Assembly: GCF_039134705.1 (NCBI RefSeq) | Contig: NZ_CP146256.1 | Location: forward strand, 930,001-994,000 | DNA: 64,000 nt | Direction of reading: 5' to 3' | DNA from: Kineothrix sp. IPX-CK | Lineage (GTDB): Bacteria; Bacillota; Clostridia; Lachnospirales; Lachnospiraceae | In this document: one piece after another, positions 9,077 through 18,951 of the stretch | Numbering within the stretch: the stretch's first letter is position 1 | Layout: each line of letters opens with the position of its first letter | Translations under genes and position numbers: made by a program | The notes under the pieces: model-generated | The model's database searches: none | Told to the model about the DNA's origin: nothing | The model's input: only the letters and a program-made list of their open reading frames with translations

Positions 9077-9901
9077 ATGAGATTTTTAGATGAAGAATTT
9101 GTACAAGGATTTATCCGTATGGCAAATGACGGATGGAGACAAGGCTGGCATGAAAGAAACGGTGGAAATCTTTCCTACCGTGTCAGGTCTGAAGAAGTAG
9201 CTAAGATAAAGGGAAATTTTCAAACAGGGGAATGGCGGTCTACAGGCACTAGAGTGCCAGATCTGGCAAAAGAATTCTTTTTAGTAACAGGAAGCGGAAA
9301 ATATTTCAGAAATATCATTTTAAGGCCGGAAGATTCCATTTGCATGATTGAACTGGATGATAAGGGAGAGAAATATCGTATTGTATGGGGGCTCGTAAAT
9401 GGCGGCACGCCTACCTCCGAGCTGGCCTCCCACCTGATGAATCACGAGGTGAAGAAGCTCACATCAGATGACAGCTACCATGTGATTTATCACGCCCATA
9501 CCACCAATGTTATTGCATTGACCTTTGTATTGCCCTTAAGGGATGAGGTGTTTACGAGAGAACTGTGGGAGATGGCAACGGAGTGTCCAGTAGTATTCCC
9601 TGACGGAATTGGTATTGTGCCATGGATGGTTCCGGGTGGAAGAGATATTGCGGTAGCGACGAGTAAATTGATGAAGGAATATGATGTGGCTATATGGGCC
9701 CACCACGGAATGTTTACGGCAGGTGAGGACTTCGATTCGACCTTCGGACTGATGCATACAGTAGAAAAATCGGCAGAGATTCTGGTAAAGATGCTATCTA
9801 TGAGGTCTAACAAATTGCAGACAATTCAACCTGATGAATTTAGAAGTCTTGCCAAAGCTTTCAAGGTAACTTTGCCAGAAAAATTTTTATATAAAAAATA
9901 G
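9077..9901 (+). CDS. rhaD: Rhamnulose-1-phosphate aldolase
   Basis: 274 residues, matching the family. A class II Zn aldolase that cleaves rhamnulose 1-phosphate into DHAP and L-lactaldehyde. The metal-site motif YHAHTTNVIALT supplies two His, AHHGMF supplies the third, and NGGTPTSELASH carries the catalytic Glu. Two in-frame ATGs occur (9071, 9077); GGAGGA at 9065-9070 abuts the first and is correctly spaced for the second, so 9077 is chosen. It ends the operon, facing the convergent acetyltransferase gene. No lactaldehyde reductase is present nearby. Confidence 0.95.
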   Translation: MRFLDEEFVQGFIRMANDGWRQGWHERNGGNLSYRVRSEEVAKIKGNFQTGEWRSTGTRVPDLAKEFFLVTGSGKYFRNIILRPEDSICMIELDDKGEKYRIVWGLVNGGTPTSELASHLMNHEVKKLTSDDSYHVIYHAHTTNVIALTFVLPLRDEVFTRELWEMATECPVVFPDGIGIVPWMVPGGRDIAVATSKLMKEYDVAIWAHHGMFTAGEDFDSTFGLMHTVEKSAEILVKMLSMRSNKLQTIQPDEFRSLAKAFKVTLPEKFLYKK

Positions 9902-9931
9902 TAATCTAACCCTCTTTATCTGACACTTCTT

Positions 9932-9970
9932 TGAACGCTCCACCTTGTATGCCGCAAAGTGGAGCGTTCA
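9932..9970. terminator. Strong hairpin between convergent rhaD and the Eis-like gene
   Basis: A perfect 12-bp stem (9932-9943 with 9959-9970, core GAACGCTCCAC/GTGGAGCGTTC) with a 15-base loop. It lies just after rhaD and has no good T run on either strand, so it may be a weak bidirectional terminator or a 3'-end stabilising hairpin. Confidence 0.5.
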
Positions 9971-10098
9971 GCCCAGTACAAGCAATTTCCCCCTGCAAGT
10001 TATAAACTTAATTTGTAGAGGAGGCAAGTGTTTAAGTTTAATATTCGGTTTATCTTTATGTCCGGAAAACACGGCATCGCCAGGACTGACGTTTAGAA

Positions 10099-11331
10099 TT
10101 AGAAATAAGTAGCGATATGTACCGCCTTTTTATAGAACACCCTGGAAATATCCGTCATATCCCCATATATAGTTACCCCTTCCCACAGAGGAACAGTATT
10201 TGTATCATGCCCGCCTGTAATCAGTGCGGAGAACGCCGATATAGGAAGCGCGATGTCAGGCGCTTCCTTGCCTTTGGCAATTTCCTTACATTTTCCGTCT
10301 CGGAAGGTAACAGTGAACACTCCACTGTTCTGCGATATAAAGGGATCTGAGATTTCTATAGACAGCTCTCCGTTTCCAATATACCGGGCATCCTGCAGAA
10401 CCTTTTCTACATTGATAACACGAACCATGCCCCCTGGAATCGAATTACAGCTTACCGCACCCATAGACCATTCCGGCATGACTTGTTCAAGAGGCATGTC
10501 CTCGGGAAGAGAGAAACTGATATGACGGTAGTCGGCTGCAAAGCTTTTTGCAAGCGTCAGTAGCCCTTGCAGTCCCTCCTTATTAATATAGAAGAAACGG
10601 CTGCATTCTATCGACCTGTGCTCCGGGGAAATATCGCATTTAAAAGTCATAAAACCAAGCGCCTCCCCCTTTTTGGAACGGTACACGTAGGTAAATACCT
10701 GATCTTTAAAAGGATTGGCGGTCTCGATAAAGCGATAATCGTAATCCATATCCTCCACCATCATGTTATACTTTTCCAGCCAACTCCTATATATAAGCGG
10801 AATATCTCTCATAGCATCGGTTTTCGTATGCTGCTCCAGCAAATGACATGCACCGGATATTAGATAAGCCGGAATATGAGACAGGGCGATACGATACGAA
10901 TGCCGTTTACAACATATTTCATAACCAAATTTCCTATAATAAGAGGTAGAGAAGGGGTATAAGTAGGAAAAAGCGGCTCCCTGCTCATACATATAAGGAA
11001 GTGAGGTAGAAAAGCAGGCACGAATTCCGCCCCTTTTCCGGTATTGGGGAAGAGTAGCTACTCCTCCGATTCCGGTCATCTTCTCCTTATGACCGTCGAA
11101 GCGGATCTCAAAGGGCTGTACGATAAAACAGCTCATCATAGTCTTGTCGTCGTCCTCAAAGGCGGCAAACCGCTCCAGACAATGTTCCTGTTCCCTGCTT
11201 TCAGGAGCGCTTATATATTTCTGATATAATTCCATAGGTGTTTCTTCATTATTATAAGAAGAATCGAAAGAAACAGAGAACAATTCTTCCGTGCGTTTTA
11301 CTTCCTCAGGTTTGATCTTTCTGGTTATCAA
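10099..11331 (-). CDS. GNAT-family N-acetyltransferase, Eis-like
   Basis: 410 residues, the size of Eis-type enzymes with two GNAT modules and a C-terminal SCP2-like domain. The acetyl-CoA loop is GGVATLPQYRKRGGIRA near residue 88, followed by FSYLYPFSTSYYRKFGYE, typical of the group. The chain ends in a free aromatic residue (ATYF), in line with the catalytic C-terminal carboxylate known for Eis. Relatives acetylate aminoglycosides or peptides; the substrate here is unknown. It runs against the operons on both sides. Start taken at 11331 because ACGGAGGTAAT lies just before it on this strand. Confidence 0.87.
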   Translation of the reverse strand: MITRKIKPEEVKRTEELFSVSFDSSYNNEETPMELYQKYISAPESREQEHCLERFAAFEDDDKTMMSCFIVQPFEIRFDGHKEKMTGIGGVATLPQYRKRGGIRACFSTSLPYMYEQGAAFSYLYPFSTSYYRKFGYEICCKRHSYRIALSHIPAYLISGACHLLEQHTKTDAMRDIPLIYRSWLEKYNMMVEDMDYDYRFIETANPFKDQVFTYVYRSKKGEALGFMTFKCDISPEHRSIECSRFFYINKEGLQGLLTLAKSFAADYRHISFSLPEDMPLEQVMPEWSMGAVSCNSIPGGMVRVINVEKVLQDARYIGNGELSIEISDPFISQNSGVFTVTFRDGKCKEIAKGKEAPDIALPISAFSALITGGHDTNTVPLWEGVTIYGDMTDISRVFYKKAVHIATYF

Positions 11332-11376
11332 AGTATTACCTCCGTTAAAATTTTGTTGTTTGCTTCTGATACTTAC

Positions 11377-11580
11377 GGATTGTTACGCACTTTGTGCTCC
11401 CACAATCCTAAAAACATTCGAAATCCGCCCTAATAGGGCTACTTTCTCATGTTTTGCGTGTCCCAAGGTCATATGTTTTCATGGAAGCATAAAACATATG
11501 ACCCTTTTGACCCTATCATCGTTTGATAAGGTCTTACACGCCCTTATCCGACCGTGTGTGACCTTGTCAAACGATGATAG
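11377..11580. repeat. Cluster of four palindromes upstream of the ribosomal superoperon
   Basis: Hairpins in series: 11377-11383 with 11402-11408 (GGATTGT/ACAATCC, inner GCAC/GTGC); 11427-11431 with 11435-11439 (GCCCT/AGGGC); 11467-11479 with 11491-11503 (GGTCATATGTTTT and its exact complement); and 11513-11540 with 11553-11580, a 28-base arm pair with three imperfect positions. No ORF is supported across the stretch. It separates the acetyltransferase start from the S10 promoter. It may be a decayed miniature element or stacked operators. Confidence 0.7.
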
Positions 11581-11682
11581 TATCATTATATAATATTTTA
11601 TACTGCTGAGTAGGTATTTTTTTGTGAAAAATGGCCTTAGAATGGTCATTTTAAAAAAAATTAAAAAAATTTAAAAAAGTAC

Positions 11683-11711
11683 TTGAAACATGAGGAAACA
11701 TCATGTATACT
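11683..11711 (+). promoter_or_regulatory. Promoter of the S10-spc-alpha superoperon
   Basis: TTGAAA at 11683-11688, exactly 17 bp, then TATACT at 11706-11711. An A-rich tract upstream (11652-11678) could act as an UP element. The start site would be near 11718, giving a leader of about 280 nt before rpsJ. Confidence 0.85.
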
Positions 11712-11717
11712 ACTTAT

Positions 11718-11998
11718 TGCTGTGGCATGATAGCAATGAAGCGTGAGGTTGCTGCCGAAAGGCAGGTTTTCCGTGGAGCGAATGTCAAGAGAGCCGGATA
11801 TAAGCGGCTTAGGAAACTGACGACAAGTCACTGTACAGATAATATGGTCTACGTAGAAGATAATCTTCTGACAGCAACGTGGAAACGACGTGTGAGATAG
11901 TCCGATGAGTGAGAAACTTTAGGACACACACGGGAGAGTGTACAGTCACCGCTTGTCGTACTTAAATTAAAAAGTGCGAAAAGGAGGCGACTTTTTTT
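11718..11998 (+). ncRNA. Structured leader RNA of rpsJ
   Basis: A non-coding leader with clear long-range pairing: 11820-11827 (ACGACAAG) with 11952-11959 (CTTGTCGT), stacked on 11830-11837 (ACTGTACA) with 11939-11946 (TGTACAGT), enclosing local hairpins such as TCTACGTAGA at 11849-11858 and GAAGAT/ATCTTC. The rpsJ GGAGG (11983-11987) lies in the loop of a further hairpin (11969-11975 with 11990-11996). This fits an autogenous ribosomal-protein control element, but the protein ligand is not known from the sequence. The short ORF across the leader is not credible as a gene. Confidence 0.65.
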
Positions 11999-12316
11999 AT
12001 GGCAAGTCAAGTAATGAGAATCACATTAAAAGCTTACGATCATCACCTGGTTGATGCATCTGCCAAAAAAATCATTGAAACAGTTAAGAAAAACGGATCA
12101 CAGGTAAGCGGACCGGTACCCCTTCCCACCAAAAAGGAAGTAGTTACTATTCTTAGAGCGGTTCACAAGTACAAGGATTCCAGAGAGCAGTTCGAACAAA
12201 GAACTCACAAGAGACTGATCGATATCATTACCCCGACACCCAAGACAGTTGATGCGCTGCAGAGACTCGAGATGCCGGCTGGTGTATATATTGACATCAA
12301 GATGAAAAACAAATAA
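11999..12316 (+). CDS. rpsJ: 30S ribosomal protein S10
   Basis: 105 residues. Complete S10 with [20 protein letters not shown] at the N-terminus and [21 protein letters not shown] in the middle. It assembles in the 30S head and, as NusE, works with NusB in antitermination. First gene of the superoperon. A GGAGG lies 11 bp before the ATG, inside a potential hairpin. Confidence 0.98.
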   Translation: MASQVMRITLKAYDHHLVDASAKKIIETVKKNGSQVSGPVPLPTKKEVVTILRAVHKYKDSREQFEQRTHKRLIDIITPTPKTVDALQRLEMPAGVYIDIKMKNK

Positions 12317-12419
12317 TTTTCATCGCAAGCAGACAAATAAGACCCCTACTAGTATGCAAAGTTTCGATAAGGAACTAGGCCGCTGTAGAATAAAATGTAA
12401 CTTTCAAGGCCAAAACATA

Positions 12420-12467
12420 GCGCCAAATATGCGCTTTCCGCATATTTTGTGCGCATCGCGAAGCGAT
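12420..12467. repeat. Intercistronic hairpins between rpsJ and rplC
   Basis: The 193-bp rpsJ-rplC gap holds a long stem (12420-12433 with 12439-12454, GCGC at the base and AATATGCG/CGCATATT at the top) directly followed by a mini-hairpin ATCGC-GAA-GCGAT (12455-12467). The GCGAAGC mini-hairpin recurs in other spacers of this superoperon. No T run follows. Confidence 0.65.
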
Positions 12468-12509
12468 AACTGTGAAGGCACTGAACAGTTATAAACAGGA
12501 GGTAAAGAA

Positions 12510-13193
12510 ATGAAAAAAGCTATTTTGGCTACGAAAGTCGGAATGACTCAAATCTTCGATGAGAACGGTTCCCTGATTCCGGTAACGGTACTTCAGGCAG
12601 GACCTTGCGTTGTAACACAGATCAAGACAGAAGAGAACGATGGTTACAAAGCAGTACAGGTTGGCTTTGCTGACAAGAAAGAAAAAATTGTTAACAAAGA
12701 CAAGAGCGGCAAAAAAGAAGTGGTTCACAGACATGGCGTGAATAAAGCGATGAAAGGTCACTTTGACAAGGCTGGCGTACCCGGTAAGAGATATGTGAGA
12801 GAATTCAAGTTCGAGAATTCTGAGGAATACGCACTCGGCAACGAAATCAAAGCGGACATTTTTGCGATAGGAGATAAAGTAGATACATCTGCAATCTCAA
12901 AAGGTAAAGGCTTCCAGGGTGCGATCAAGAGACACGGACAGCACAGAGGACCTATGACACATGGTTCCAAATTCCATCGTCACCAGGGTTCCAACGGCGC
13001 ATGTTCTTCTCCGAGCCGCGTGTTCAAAGGAAAAGGAATGCCCGGACACATGGGCTGCGTAAGAGTTACGGTTCAGAATCTTGAGATAGTAAGAGTAGAT
13101 GCAGACAAGAACCTGCTTTTAGTAAAAGGTGCAGTTCCGGGACCTAAGAAAGCTTTAGTGACAATAAAAGAAACCGTTAAGGTTGAAGCATAA
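12510..13193 (+). CDS. rplC: 50S ribosomal protein L3
   Basis: 227 residues. Begins [18 protein letters not shown] as in bacterial L3; the long central loop reaching the peptidyl transferase centre contains [21 protein letters not shown], slightly longer than usual. GGAGG at 12498-12502 precedes the ATG. It follows the structured rpsJ-rplC spacer. Confidence 0.98.
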   Translation: MKKAILATKVGMTQIFDENGSLIPVTVLQAGPCVVTQIKTEENDGYKAVQVGFADKKEKIVNKDKSGKKEVVHRHGVNKAMKGHFDKAGVPGKRYVREFKFENSEEYALGNEIKADIFAIGDKVDTSAISKGKGFQGAIKRHGQHRGPMTHGSKFHRHQGSNGACSSPSRVFKGKGMPGHMGCVRVTVQNLEIVRVDADKNLLLVKGAVPGPKKALVTIKETVKVEA

Positions 13194-13224
13194 GCCTGAA
13201 ACGGGTGAAAGGAGGACCATTCAG

Positions 13225-13881
13225 ATGGCAAACGTATCTGTTTATAATATGGAAGGCAAAGAAGTTGGTAAAATCGACTTAAACGATGCGGTATTCGGCG
13301 TTCAGGTCAATGAACATCTGGTACACATGGCAGTCGTACAACAGCTTGCAAATAATCGTCAGGGAACACAGAAAGCAAAGACACGTGCAGAAGTTTCCGG
13401 CGGCGGAAGAAAACCTTGGAGACAGAAGGGAACGGGTCATGCAAGACAAGGTTCCACAAGATCTCCCCAGTGGACCGGAGGCGGCGTAGTGTTCGCACCC
13501 GTTCCGAGAGACTATTCTTTCAAGATGAACAAGAAAGAGAAGCAGGCGGCACTCAAGTCTGCGCTTACGAGCAGAGTAGAAGGCAACAAATTGATTGTTG
13601 TAGATGAACTGAAACTGGACGGAATCAAGACGAAAGAGTTCAAAAAAGTTCTCGATAACTTGGGCGTAAGCAAAGCTTTAGTGATTACTGGAACAATTGA
13701 TAATAACGTAATCTGTTCGGCAAGAAACATCCCTGCTGTTGCGACCTCTTATGTAGCGATCGACAAAGCAGGAGAAATCAAAGATGTTCTGAGCACGATT
13801 AATGTTTATGACATTATGAAATATGGTACCGTTGTTCTTACAAAAGAAGCGGTAGCTAACATTGAGGAGGTGTACGCATAA
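13225..13881 (+). CDS. rplD: 50S ribosomal protein L4
   Basis: 218 residues starting [17 protein letters not shown]. An upstream in-frame ATG at 13183 overlaps the end of rplC and lacks support; GGAGG at 13211-13215 fits the ATG at 13225. The extended loop ([19 protein letters not shown] near residue 66) lines the exit tunnel. In enterobacteria L4 represses its own operon; whether that holds here is unknown. The stop overlaps the rplW start by one base. Confidence 0.98.
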   Translation: MANVSVYNMEGKEVGKIDLNDAVFGVQVNEHLVHMAVVQQLANNRQGTQKAKTRAEVSGGGRKPWRQKGTGHARQGSTRSPQWTGGGVVFAPVPRDYSFKMNKKEKQAALKSALTSRVEGNKLIVVDELKLDGIKTKEFKKVLDNLGVSKALVITGTIDNNVICSARNIPAVATSYVAIDKAGEIKDVLSTINVYDIMKYGTVVLTKEAVANIEEVYA

Positions 13882-14180
13882 TGGCAGCGATTCAATATTA
13901 TGATGTAATCCTCAAACCGGTTGTAACCGAGAAGAGTATGGCTGGTATGAGCGAAAAGAAATACACGTTTTTGGTTCATACAGAAGCGAACAAGACACAG
14001 ATTAAAGAAGCTGTTGAGAAAATGTTCGAAGGAACAAAGGTTAAGAAAGTTAACACCATGAATTTGGATGGAAAGACGAAAAGACGCGGAAACACTTACG
14101 GAAAAACTTCTAAAGTGAAGAAAGCGATCGTTCAGTTAACGGAAGACAGCAAAGATATCGAAATCTTCGCAGGACTTTAA
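13881..14180 (+). CDS. rplW: 50S ribosomal protein L23
   Basis: 99 residues with the L23 landmarks [14 protein letters not shown] and [19 protein letters not shown]23 lies at the tunnel exit and docks trigger factor and SRP. The start is coupled to the rplD stop (TAATG). Confidence 0.98.
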   Translation: MAAIQYYDVILKPVVTEKSMAGMSEKKYTFLVHTEANKTQIKEAVEKMFEGTKVKKVNTMNLDGKTKRRGNTYGKTSKVKKAIVQLTEDSKDIEIFAGL

Positions 14181-14406
14181 GAATAAAGTTTTCTGATAGT
14201 TTTTGAAGAAATAATACAAGTAACATTAAATCGAAGAAGTAACGTTAAAAGTATGCGATAGGCATTTGGGAACCCGTTAGTTCCCACACCGCGTTACTCG
14301 CACGAACGCCGCAGGAGAGTCCGGTATGGGTGCTGAATTCAGCCGCCAGACATGCGCCGTCCATGCTCAGCCTACCGCGCGACTCATTAGTAAAGGAGAA
14401 AAAATC
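14181..14406 (+). other. 226-bp GC-richer spacer between rplW and rplB
   Basis: These genes are usually only a few bases apart. The spacer holds a hairpin TGGGAAC/GTTCCCA near 14267-14286 and a GC-rich second half unlike the neighbouring genes. An upstream ATG at 14326 would extend rplB by 27 residues that do not belong to L2, so the stretch is treated as non-coding. Confidence 0.6.
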
Positions 14407-15249
14407 ATGGGAATTAAGACATACAACCCATATACACCTTCCAGAAGAAATATGACCGGCTCTGATTTCGCTGAGATTACAAAGACAACTCCTGAAAAGT
14501 CTCTTTGTGTTTCTTTGAAAAAGAATGCAGGACGTAACAATCAAGGTAAAATCACAGTAAGACACCATGGTGGTGGTTCCAGAAGAAAATACAGAATTAT
14601 CGACTTCAAGAGAAATAAAGATGGTATTCCCGCAACGGTTGTAGGTATCGAATATGATCCTAACAGAACGGCAAATATCGCGCTCATCAGCTATGCAGAC
14701 GGCGAAAAGGCGTATATCATCGCTCCTGAAGGATTGACGGACGGCATGACCGTAATGAACGGTGCTCAGGCCGAGGTAAGAGTAGGTAATTGCCTGCCGC
14801 TATCAGGAATTCCTGTCGGTACTCAGATTCACAACATCGAATTATATCCGGGCAAAGGCGGACAGCTCGTTCGTTCTGCCGGAAACAGCGCACAGTTAAT
14901 GGCAAAAGAAGGCAAATACGCAACACTGCGTCTTCCTTCAGGCGAAATGAGAATGGTGCCGATTAACTGCAGAGCGACCGTTGGCGTTGTAGGAAATGTT
15001 GACCATAGCCTTATTAATATCGGTAAAGCAGGACGTAAGCGCAACATGGGTATCCGCCCTACGGTTCGCGGTTCTGTTATGAATCCTAACGACCATCCGC
15101 ACGGTGGTGGTGAAGGTAAGACCGGTATCGGACGTCCGGGACCGTCTACACCTTGGGGCAAACCTGCACTCGGCTTAAAGACGCGTAAGAAGAAAAAAGC
15201 ATCCAACAAGTTGATTGTAAGAAGAAGAGATGGCAGGAGCATAAAGTAA
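14407..15249 (+). CDS. rplB: 50S ribosomal protein L2
   Basis: 280 residues from [20 protein letters not shown]. The conserved C-terminal [13 protein letters not shown] carries the His near the peptidyl transferase centre. AAAGGAG lies 9 bp before the ATG at 14407. Confidence 0.98.
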   Translation: MGIKTYNPYTPSRRNMTGSDFAEITKTTPEKSLCVSLKKNAGRNNQGKITVRHHGGGSRRKYRIIDFKRNKDGIPATVVGIEYDPNRTANIALISYADGEKAYIIAPEGLTDGMTVMNGAQAEVRVGNCLPLSGIPVGTQIHNIELYPGKGGQLVRSAGNSAQLMAKEGKYATLRLPSGEMRMVPINCRATVGVVGNVDHSLINIGKAGRKRNMGIRPTVRGSVMNPNDHPHGGGEGKTGIGRPGPSTPWGKPALGLKTRKKKKASNKLIVRRRDGRSIK

Positions 15250-15289
15250 TGAAGACTACTTTATGCCGTTAAAATAAGGAGGAAGAATA

Positions 15290-15571
15290 ATGGCTAGATC
15301 ACTTAAAAAGGGACCATTTGCAGACGAGAGCTTACTGAGAAAAGTAGATGCTATGAATGCAGCAGGACAAAAACAAGTTGTTAAGACTTGGTCTCGTCGT
15401 TCTACAATTTTCCCTTCATTTGTGGGACATACAATTGCAGTTCATGACGGAAGAAAGCATGTTCCCGTATATGTAACGGAAGATATGGTTGGCCACAAGC
15501 TCGGTGAGTTTGTTGCTACCAGAACCTATAGAGGTCACGGTAAGGACGAAAAGAAATCAAGAGTAAGATAA
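15290..15571 (+). CDS. rpsS: 30S ribosomal protein S19
   Basis: 93 residues, [19 protein letters not shown] as in bacterial S19. Sits in the 30S head with S13. AGGAGG at 15276-15281 before the ATG. Confidence 0.98.
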   Translation: MARSLKKGPFADESLLRKVDAMNAAGQKQVVKTWSRRSTIFPSFVGHTIAVHDGRKHVPVYVTEDMVGHKLGEFVATRTYRGHGKDEKKSRVR

Positions 15572-15587
15572 GAAGGAGGTAATATCC

Positions 15588-15992
15588 ATGGCAAAAGGAC
15601 ATAGATCCCAAATTAAAAGAGAGAGAAATGCGCAGAAAGATATCAGACCTTCAGCTAAGTTATCTTACGCTAGAATCTCTGTTCAGAAAGCATGTTTCGT
15701 ACTCGATGCTATCAGAGGCAAAGATGTGAACACGGCGCTCGCTGTTTTGGAATACAATCCCAGATATGCTTCAGGCGTTGTTAAGAAATTATTGGAATCA
15801 GCTATCGCTAATGCTGAGTATAAGCACAGTCAGGATCCGACAAAATACCCGAATCCGGAGAATCTTTATGTGGCAGAATGCTTCGCTAATAAAGGTCCTA
15901 CAATGAAAAGAGTAAAACCGAGAGCACAGGGAAGAGCTTACAGAATCGAAAAGAGAATGAGCCACATCACTGTTGTGCTCGATGCAAAGTAG
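15588..15992 (+). CDS. rplV: 50S ribosomal protein L22
   Basis: 134 residues. The tunnel loop RVKPRAQGRAYRIEKRMSHI near the C-terminus is intact, with no change of the kind linked to macrolide resistance obvious by eye. Spaced 16 bp from rpsS. Confidence 0.98.
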   Translation: MAKGHRSQIKRERNAQKDIRPSAKLSYARISVQKACFVLDAIRGKDVNTALAVLEYNPRYASGVVKKLLESAIANAEYKHSQDPTKYPNPENLYVAECFANKGPTMKRVKPRAQGRAYRIEKRMSHITVVLDAK

Positions 15993-16004
15993 AAAGGAGT
16001 AAAC

Positions 16005-16682
16005 ATGGGACAGAAAGTTAATCCTCACGGCTTAAGAGTCGGCATTATAAAAGAATGGGATTCCAAATGGTATGCTGATGCTGAATTTTCAGACTTCTTA
16101 GTGGAAGATTACAACATCAGAAAATTCCTTAAAAAGAAATTATACAGTGCCGGAATCTCCAAGATTGAGATCGAAAGAGCATCCGACCGAGTAAAGGTTA
16201 TTATTTATACTGCAAAACCGGGCGTTGTTATCGGTAAAGGCGGTGCAGAAATCGAAATAACCAAACAAGAGCTTGCCAAGCTGACAAACAAGAAAGTTTT
16301 AGTAGACATTAAAGAAATCAAGAGGCCCGACAAAGATGCGCAGCTTGTTGCGGAGAACATTGCGCAGCAGCTTGTGAATCGTATATCCTTCAGACGTGCG
16401 ATGAAATCCTGCATGGGAAGAACCATGAAATCAGGAGCGCTTGGAATCAAGACCTCTTGTTCAGGACGTCTCGGCGGTGCGGATATGGCTCGTACGGAGT
16501 TCTACAGCGAAGGAACTATTCCGCTTCAGACTTTGAGAGCAGACATCGATTACGGCTTTGCAGAAGCTGATACAACTTACGGTAAAGTTGGTGTTAAAGT
16601 ATGGATTTACAAAGGTGAGGTACTTCCTACTAAGAACAAAAACGAAGAAAAGGTATCTTCGGAGGAAGGGAGCGATAAATAA
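16005..16682 (+). CDS. rpsC: 30S ribosomal protein S3
   Basis: 225 residues. Starts [20 protein letters not shown]; the KH domain contains [10 protein letters not shown]. An acidic tail ([12 protein letters not shown]) ends the chain. The stop overlaps the rplP start by one base. Confidence 0.98.
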   Translation: MGQKVNPHGLRVGIIKEWDSKWYADAEFSDFLVEDYNIRKFLKKKLYSAGISKIEIERASDRVKVIIYTAKPGVVIGKGGAEIEITKQELAKLTNKKVLVDIKEIKRPDKDAQLVAENIAQQLVNRISFRRAMKSCMGRTMKSGALGIKTSCSGRLGGADMARTEFYSEGTIPLQTLRADIDYGFAEADTTYGKVGVKVWIYKGEVLPTKNKNEEKVSSEEGSDK

Positions 16683-17122
16683 TGTTAATGCCTAAAAGAG
16701 TAAAACGTCGTAAACAGTTCCGTGGTTCCATGGCAGGAAAAGCAACCCGCGGTAACAAGATCACTTACGGTGAGTATGGTATCGTAGCATTAGATCCATG
16801 TTGGATTAAATCTAACCAGATCGAAGCGGCCCGTGTCGCTATGACCCGTCACATCAAACGTGGCGGTAAGGTTTGGATCAAGATTTTCCCCGATAAGCCA
16901 GTAACAGCGAAACCAGCAGAAACACGTATGGGTTCCGGAAAAGGTTCCCTGGAATACTGGGTAGCGGTTGTTAAGCCCGGACGTGTAATGTTTGAGATCT
17001 CCGGTGTACCCGAAGATATAGCAAAAGAAGCATTACGTCTTGCAACACATAAGCTTCCATGTAGATGTAAAATTGTTTCTAAAGCAGACTTGGAAGGCGG
17101 TGTATCAAATGAAAACCAATAA
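16682..17122 (+). CDS. rplP: 50S ribosomal protein L16
   Basis: 146 residues, [17 protein letters not shown]. The ATG overlaps the rpsC stop; a second ATG two codons later is possible. L16 binds near the A-site tRNA. Its end overlaps rpmC by 14 bp. Confidence 0.97.
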   Translation: MLMPKRVKRRKQFRGSMAGKATRGNKITYGEYGIVALDPCWIKSNQIEAARVAMTRHIKRGGKVWIKIFPDKPVTAKPAETRMGSGKGSLEYWVAVVKPGRVMFEISGVPEDIAKEALRLATHKLPCRCKIVSKADLEGGVSNENQ

Positions 17123-17318
17123 GTATGTAGAAGATTTAAATACGAAATCAGCTACAGATTTAGCACAGGAATTAGTAGCTGCTAAAAAAGAACTTTTCAA
17201 TTTGAGATTCCAGAACGCAACAAATCAGTTAGACAACACAGCTAGAATCAAAGACGTGAGAAAGAATATTGCCAGAATTCAGACTGTTATCACACAGAAA
17301 GAAAAAGCTGCGAAGTAA
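17109..17318 (+). CDS. rpmC: 50S ribosomal protein L29
   Basis: 69 residues from [20 protein letters not shown], helical hairpin typical of L29. The start lies inside the last codons of rplP in another frame, with GGAAGGCGG just upstream; longer in-frame starts would add sequence that is only a shadow of rplP. Confidence 0.95.
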   Translation: MKTNKYVEDLNTKSATDLAQELVAAKKELFNLRFQNATNQLDNTARIKDVRKNIARIQTVITQKEKAAK

Positions 17319-17355
17319 TATAAGTCGGCTGACAGATTAGAAAGGAGAATCAATC

Positions 17356-17610
17356 GTGGAAAGAAATAATAGAAAAACACGTACTGGCAAGGTTACCAGT
17401 AACAAAATGGAAAAAACAATCGTTGTTGCTATTGAAGACCATGTAAAGCACCCTCTTTATAACAAGATTGTAAAGAGAACTTATAAATTGAAAGCGCACG
17501 ATGAGAATAACGAATGCAACATCGGCGACACAGTAAAAGTGATGGAAACGAGACCGTTGTCAAAGGACAAAAGATGGAGACTTGTGGAAGTTATCGAAAG
17601 AGCAAAATAG
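17356..17610 (+). CDS. rpsQ: 30S ribosomal protein S17
   Basis: 84 residues with a GTG start ([20 protein letters not shown]). AAAGGAG lies 8 bp upstream of the GTG. The OB-fold motif [20 protein letters not shown] is intact. Confidence 0.96.
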   Translation: MERNNRKTRTGKVTSNKMEKTIVVAIEDHVKHPLYNKIVKRTYKLKAHDENNECNIGDTVKVMETRPLSKDKRWRLVEVIERAK

Positions 17611-17661
17611 AACAATTTCGCTGCGGCGAAGTGTTGTAATAGTTTTGGAAGGAGAATTAGC

Positions 17662-18030
17662 ATGATTCAGCAAGAAAGCAGACTTAGGGTTGCTGATAAT
17701 ACTGGCGCAAAAGAAATCCTTTGCATCAGAGTTATGGGCGGATCCACAAGAAGATATGCGAATATCGGCGATATCATCGTTGCCAGCGTAAAAGATGCAA
17801 CACCCGGTGGCGTTGTGAAAAAAGGTGATGTGGTAAAGGCTGTAGTTGTTCGTACTGTAAAAGGCGCTCGTCGTAAAGACGGTTCTTATATTAAATTTGA
17901 CGAGAACGCTGCTGTTATTATCAAAGATGACAAGACTCCGAGAGGAACCCGTATTTTTGGACCAGTAGCAAGAGAGCTTCGTGAGAAACAGTTTATGAAA
18001 ATCGTTTCTTTGGCTCCTGAAGTATTATAG
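17662..18030 (+). CDS. rplN: 50S ribosomal protein L14
   Basis: 122 residues, [20 protein letters not shown], fully conserved. The 51-bp gap from rpsQ holds a TTCGC-TGCG-GCGAA hairpin. Confidence 0.98.
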   Translation: MIQQESRLRVADNTGAKEILCIRVMGGSTRRYANIGDIIVASVKDATPGGVVKKGDVVKAVVVRTVKGARRKDGSYIKFDENAAVIIKDDKTPRGTRIFGPVARELREKQFMKIVSLAPEVL

Positions 18031-18041
18031 GAGGTGTCTTA

Positions 18042-18374
18042 ATGTCAACAGTGAAAATTAAAAAAGGTGATACTGTAAAAGTAATCGCCGGTAAAGACAA
18101 TGGTAAAGAAGGAAAGGTCGTTTTAGTAGATGCAAAGAACGGCAAAGTGTTAGTAGAAGGCGTGAATATGATCACAAAGCATACGAAACCCTCTGCAAAC
18201 AATCAGAACGGCGGAATCGTTCAGAAGGAAGCAGCTATTGATTTATCTAATGTAATGTATGTTCACAAAGGTAAGCCTACCAGAATTGGTATCCAGAGAA
18301 CAGCAGATGATAAGCGTCCGGGCAAGACCAAAGCGGTTCGCGTAGCTAAATCAACGGGCGAAGTTATTGATTAA
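18042..18374 (+). CDS. rplX: 50S ribosomal protein L24
   Basis: 110 residues, slightly longer than the usual 103. KOW motif KKGDTVKVIAGKDNGKEGKV at the N-terminus. Assembly-initiator protein of the 50S subunit. Confidence 0.97.
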   Translation: MSTVKIKKGDTVKVIAGKDNGKEGKVVLVDAKNGKVLVEGVNMITKHTKPSANNQNGGIVQKEAAIDLSNVMYVHKGKPTRIGIQRTADDKRPGKTKAVRVAKSTGEVID

Positions 18375-18398
18375 TTCTAAGGAAGGAGGTCTAGACGC

Positions 18399-18938
18399 GT
18401 GAGCAGACTTAAAGAAATGTATAAAAATGAGATCGTAGACGCTATGGTCAAAAAGTTTGGATATAAAAACATTATGGAAGTGCCGAAGCTCGATAAGATC
18501 GTTATCAACATGGGCGTAGGCGAAGCGAAAGAGAATGCGAAGATTTTGGAATCTGCTGTAAAGGATCTTGAGACGGTTACAGGTCAGAAGGCGGTCCTTA
18601 CAAAAGCAAAAAATTCCGTTGCTAACTTCAAAATAAGAGAAGGAATGCCTATCGGATGCAAAGTTACACTTCGCGGTGAGAAAATGTATGAATTCCTCGA
18701 TCGTTTGGTAAACCTCGCATTACCTCGTGTACGCGACTTCAGAGGTGTTAGTGCTAATGCATTTGACGGACGCGGCAACTATGCGCTCGGCATCAAAGAG
18801 CAGCTTATTTTCCCTGAAATCGAATACGATAAGGTGGATAAAGTAAGAGGTATGGACATTATCTTTGTTACAACGGCAAAGACAGATGAAGAATCCCGTG
18901 AATTATTAACATTATTCAATATGCCATTCGCAAAATAG
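18399..18938 (+). CDS. rplE: 50S ribosomal protein L5
   Basis: 179 residues with a GTG start preceded by AAGGAGG at 18381-18387. The conserved [22 protein letters not shown] region is split across residues 112-132. Binds 5S rRNA. Confidence 0.97.
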   Translation: MSRLKEMYKNEIVDAMVKKFGYKNIMEVPKLDKIVINMGVGEAKENAKILESAVKDLETVTGQKAVLTKAKNSVANFKIREGMPIGCKVTLRGEKMYEFLDRLVNLALPRVRDFRGVSANAFDGRGNYALGIKEQLIFPEIEYDKVDKVRGMDIIFVTTAKTDEESRELLTLFNMPFAK

Positions 18939-18951
18939 AGGAGGTAAATTC

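Noticed and set aside
11703..11900. 65-codon open frame in the rpsJ leader
   Set aside because: It has no ribosome site, an odd composition, and overlaps the base-paired leader; the pairing explains the sequence better.
14326..14406. Extended N-terminus of L2
   Set aside because: The added residues do not resemble L2 and an AAAGGAG is placed for 14407.
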